A stretch of 64,000 nucleotides of DNA from Apostichopus japonicus. Lineage: Eukaryota; Echinodermata; Holothuroidea; Aspidochirotida; Stichopodidae. The notes beneath the pieces are model-generated. The model did not search any database. It was given only the letters and a program-made list of their open reading frames with translations, and was not told the origin of the DNA. Where the stretch lies: NCBI RefSeq assembly GCF_037975245.1, contig NC_092582.1, positions 16,399,577 to 16,463,576 of the forward strand, read 5' to 3'. Shown here piece by piece: positions 62,545 through 64,000 of the stretch; positions within the stretch are counted from its first letter, which is position 1; each line of letters starts with the position of its first letter. Made by a program: the position numbers and the translations under genes.

Positions 62545-63074
62545 TCACCATTCCCCCCCCCCCCACTTCCGAAACCCAGGGGCGGCCCAGGATTTAAAAA
62601 CAGAAGGGGATGTGGCCATGAGATCGTTGAAGCGGACTTCCATAAAAAGGTGTCCTTCGTGAAATGGTCTATTCTGAGGCACATTAAAGCCGTACAATTG
62701 AGCCTTAACTTAGGTATACAATTCAAGATTGTGTCAATAACTATTTTTTTTTTGGGTTTGGGGTTGAAAAGGGTGTGGGTGGAGGCGGTGCACACCCCAA
62801 CAACACACGGGATCATCGCCTGGGTATCGATTATATAGTCAAGGCAAAATGGTGAACTAAGAAACCCTCCTGCTGTTTATCAAATTCGTTTCTTAAGTCT
62901 ATTTGGTAGTTACTAATTTTTATTCTAATGTAAGCATGAATGAAAATGACATGAAATATTTGTATATAGTGGGGTTTTTTTCTCTCGGAAACTTCGCGAA
63001 AATTACCAACATGCATTAGAACACAAATCTGTTAATGTCGAAAAGATTCGGTTGCAGATAGCTACTATGACGTA
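62545..63074. other. Non-coding stretch with a possible old repeat
   Basis: A C run (62,551-62,563), then CCAGGGGCGGCCCAGGATTT, then about 190 bp later GGGTGTGGGTGGAGGCGGTG and CACACCCC. The GGGGCGG.CCAGGATTT word resembles the edge of G-rich dispersed repeats in invertebrate genomes, but I could not find matching ends. The 172-residue frame across it (62,320-62,838) shows no domain. Confidence 0.35.
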
Positions 63075-63152
63075 TATTATATTATATTATATTATATATA
63101 TATATATATATATTCATGCATAAGCTGACATGACGTACATGCACACACACAC
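63075..63152. repeat. (TTATA)n, (TA)n and (CA)n simple repeats
   Basis: About five TTATA units, then TA to about 63,112, then ACATGCACACACACACACAC after a short unique spacer. Confidence 0.9.
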
Positions 63153-63930
63153 ACACACACCTGTTCAAAATTACTACTTATTGACTAGAGTCCTCTATCA
63201 TTACCATGGCAACTGCCTACTTCCATTAATATTTCTACTTTAATTAGCTCAAACATTGTCTCATATTTTATTCTATGTTATTACTTTTTCACAATATTGC
63301 GATAAGGAGCTGAAATTTTTTGCAGGTCGATATTTTCTTAATAATCTTCCACATACCATAACCAAGGTTGCCCGATATTAGCTCATTAATCCTGACAATT
63401 TCGCTCACAGCATCAATAGTTATTTTGATTAAAATAATGAATTGCCTGGAACCAAAAACCTACCTTATATAACCGAATCTACCTTTTTTTTTTCTTTTTT
63501 GGGGAAACATTTTAATGGGAGCAGATGCGTATTAAAAAACCCAACTCGTCTTTTTCGCTCCGCGAGATGTCTTTGTTAGTTAATGGATTGCGCACGCGTA
63601 GAAAGGAAATGGTGCGTGCGGGTAATGCTCTGAATTAGAAGTAAAAAAGGAGGAAATTCCGAGGTCGCTTCTTCTAATATTATATATTTTATACATCACT
63701 TTTGATAATGCATTCCACTATTAGAATATGGATCCGCTTAACAATATATTCACATTTTACACATTCTCCTGAAGGTTGTTTTTCTCTCCCTCTCTCCCAC
63801 TCTCTCAGTAATCTTTTAATGGACACAATATGTGTCATTTTAATTTCTTCATCTTATTCATGAATTTTTGTTTCTAACTGATTGATGTCGACCAGGTATA
63901 TTAATGCGAGTTGCATCACGTGACTTAAGG

Positions 63931-63934
<4 letters not shown>
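63153..63934. other. AT-rich non-coding stretch
   Basis: I see no gene. TC-rich patch at 63,785-63,808. Confidence 0.5.

Positions 63935-63973
<39 letters not shown>
63935..63973. repeat. (TA)n microsatellite
   Basis: About 38 bp of TA near the window end. Confidence 0.95.
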
Positions 63974-63975
<2 letters not shown>

Positions 63976-64000
63976 AGCAATTACAATTACTATATTACGC

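Noticed and set aside
62320-62838. 172-residue plus-strand frame
   Set aside because: Runs through a C run and a G-rich repeat-like block; an equally long minus frame overlaps; no recognised motif.

Overview
The window looks like nuclear DNA of an animal, most plausibly a marine invertebrate. An echinoderm such as a sea cucumber is my best guess, but that rests only on repeat style and base composition and is not proven. It is AT-rich, has very many (TA)n tracts (about 30, roughly 2.5 kb in total), many G or C homopolymer runs, recurrent TAGGCCTA words, a tRNA-derived SINE family and metazoan-type splice-site words. There are no operons, no ribosome-binding sites and no long non-repetitive reading frame. 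I found no complete protein-coding gene. The longest open frames are artefacts of microsatellites or of repeat units with a length divisible by three. Intergenic or intronic DNA is the best description.

Layout. 1-5.5 kb is AT-rich filler with TA tracts and one old local duplication. At 5,587-8,829 lies a 3.24 kb element with perfect 25-bp terminal inverted repeats, a 6-bp target duplication CTTAAC and arrays of ACGTACGTACGT palindromes inside its ends. At 9.49-10.24 kb is a compound tetranucleotide tract that runs TCCA, then TCCG, then TCCC. From 10 to 25 kb there are TA tracts, two copies of a dispersed ~430-460 bp repeat (17.7 and 24.6 kb), and diverged local duplications (13.0, 19.2/19.7 and 21.6-22.0 kb). 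At 26.12-26.75 kb is an 18-bp minisatellite in which about 25 of 35 units carry TGAGTCA. At 35.24-36.23 kb is a 20-bp minisatellite whose unit carries GCCATCTTG.

The right half. 43.7-49.5 kb holds weak hints of a plus-strand gene: a CpG-richer block, a candidate first coding exon at 45,181 with a GTAAGT donor, and a possible microexon at 49,517. 48-50.4 kb holds two SINEs and an 86-bp-arm, nearly perfect hairpin. A candidate minus-strand last exon is at 51,207-51,379. A 1.17 kb non-autonomous hAT element with an exact 8-bp target duplication is at 52,711-53,876. A LINE reverse-transcriptase tail fragment is near 55.9-56.1 kb. An inverted-repeat element of about 390 bp is at 58.66 kb. A probable 1.9 kb solo LTR, on the minus strand, is at 59,302-61,193 and contains an 83-bp duplication that starts where its TATA box predicts transcription to begin.

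The sequence record here is mainly one of mobile elements and tandem arrays. Elements often abut (TA)n tracts. The most unusual items are the ACGT-palindrome element, the two arrays whose units match transcription-factor words, the perfect hairpin and the cap-to-donor duplication in the LTR.
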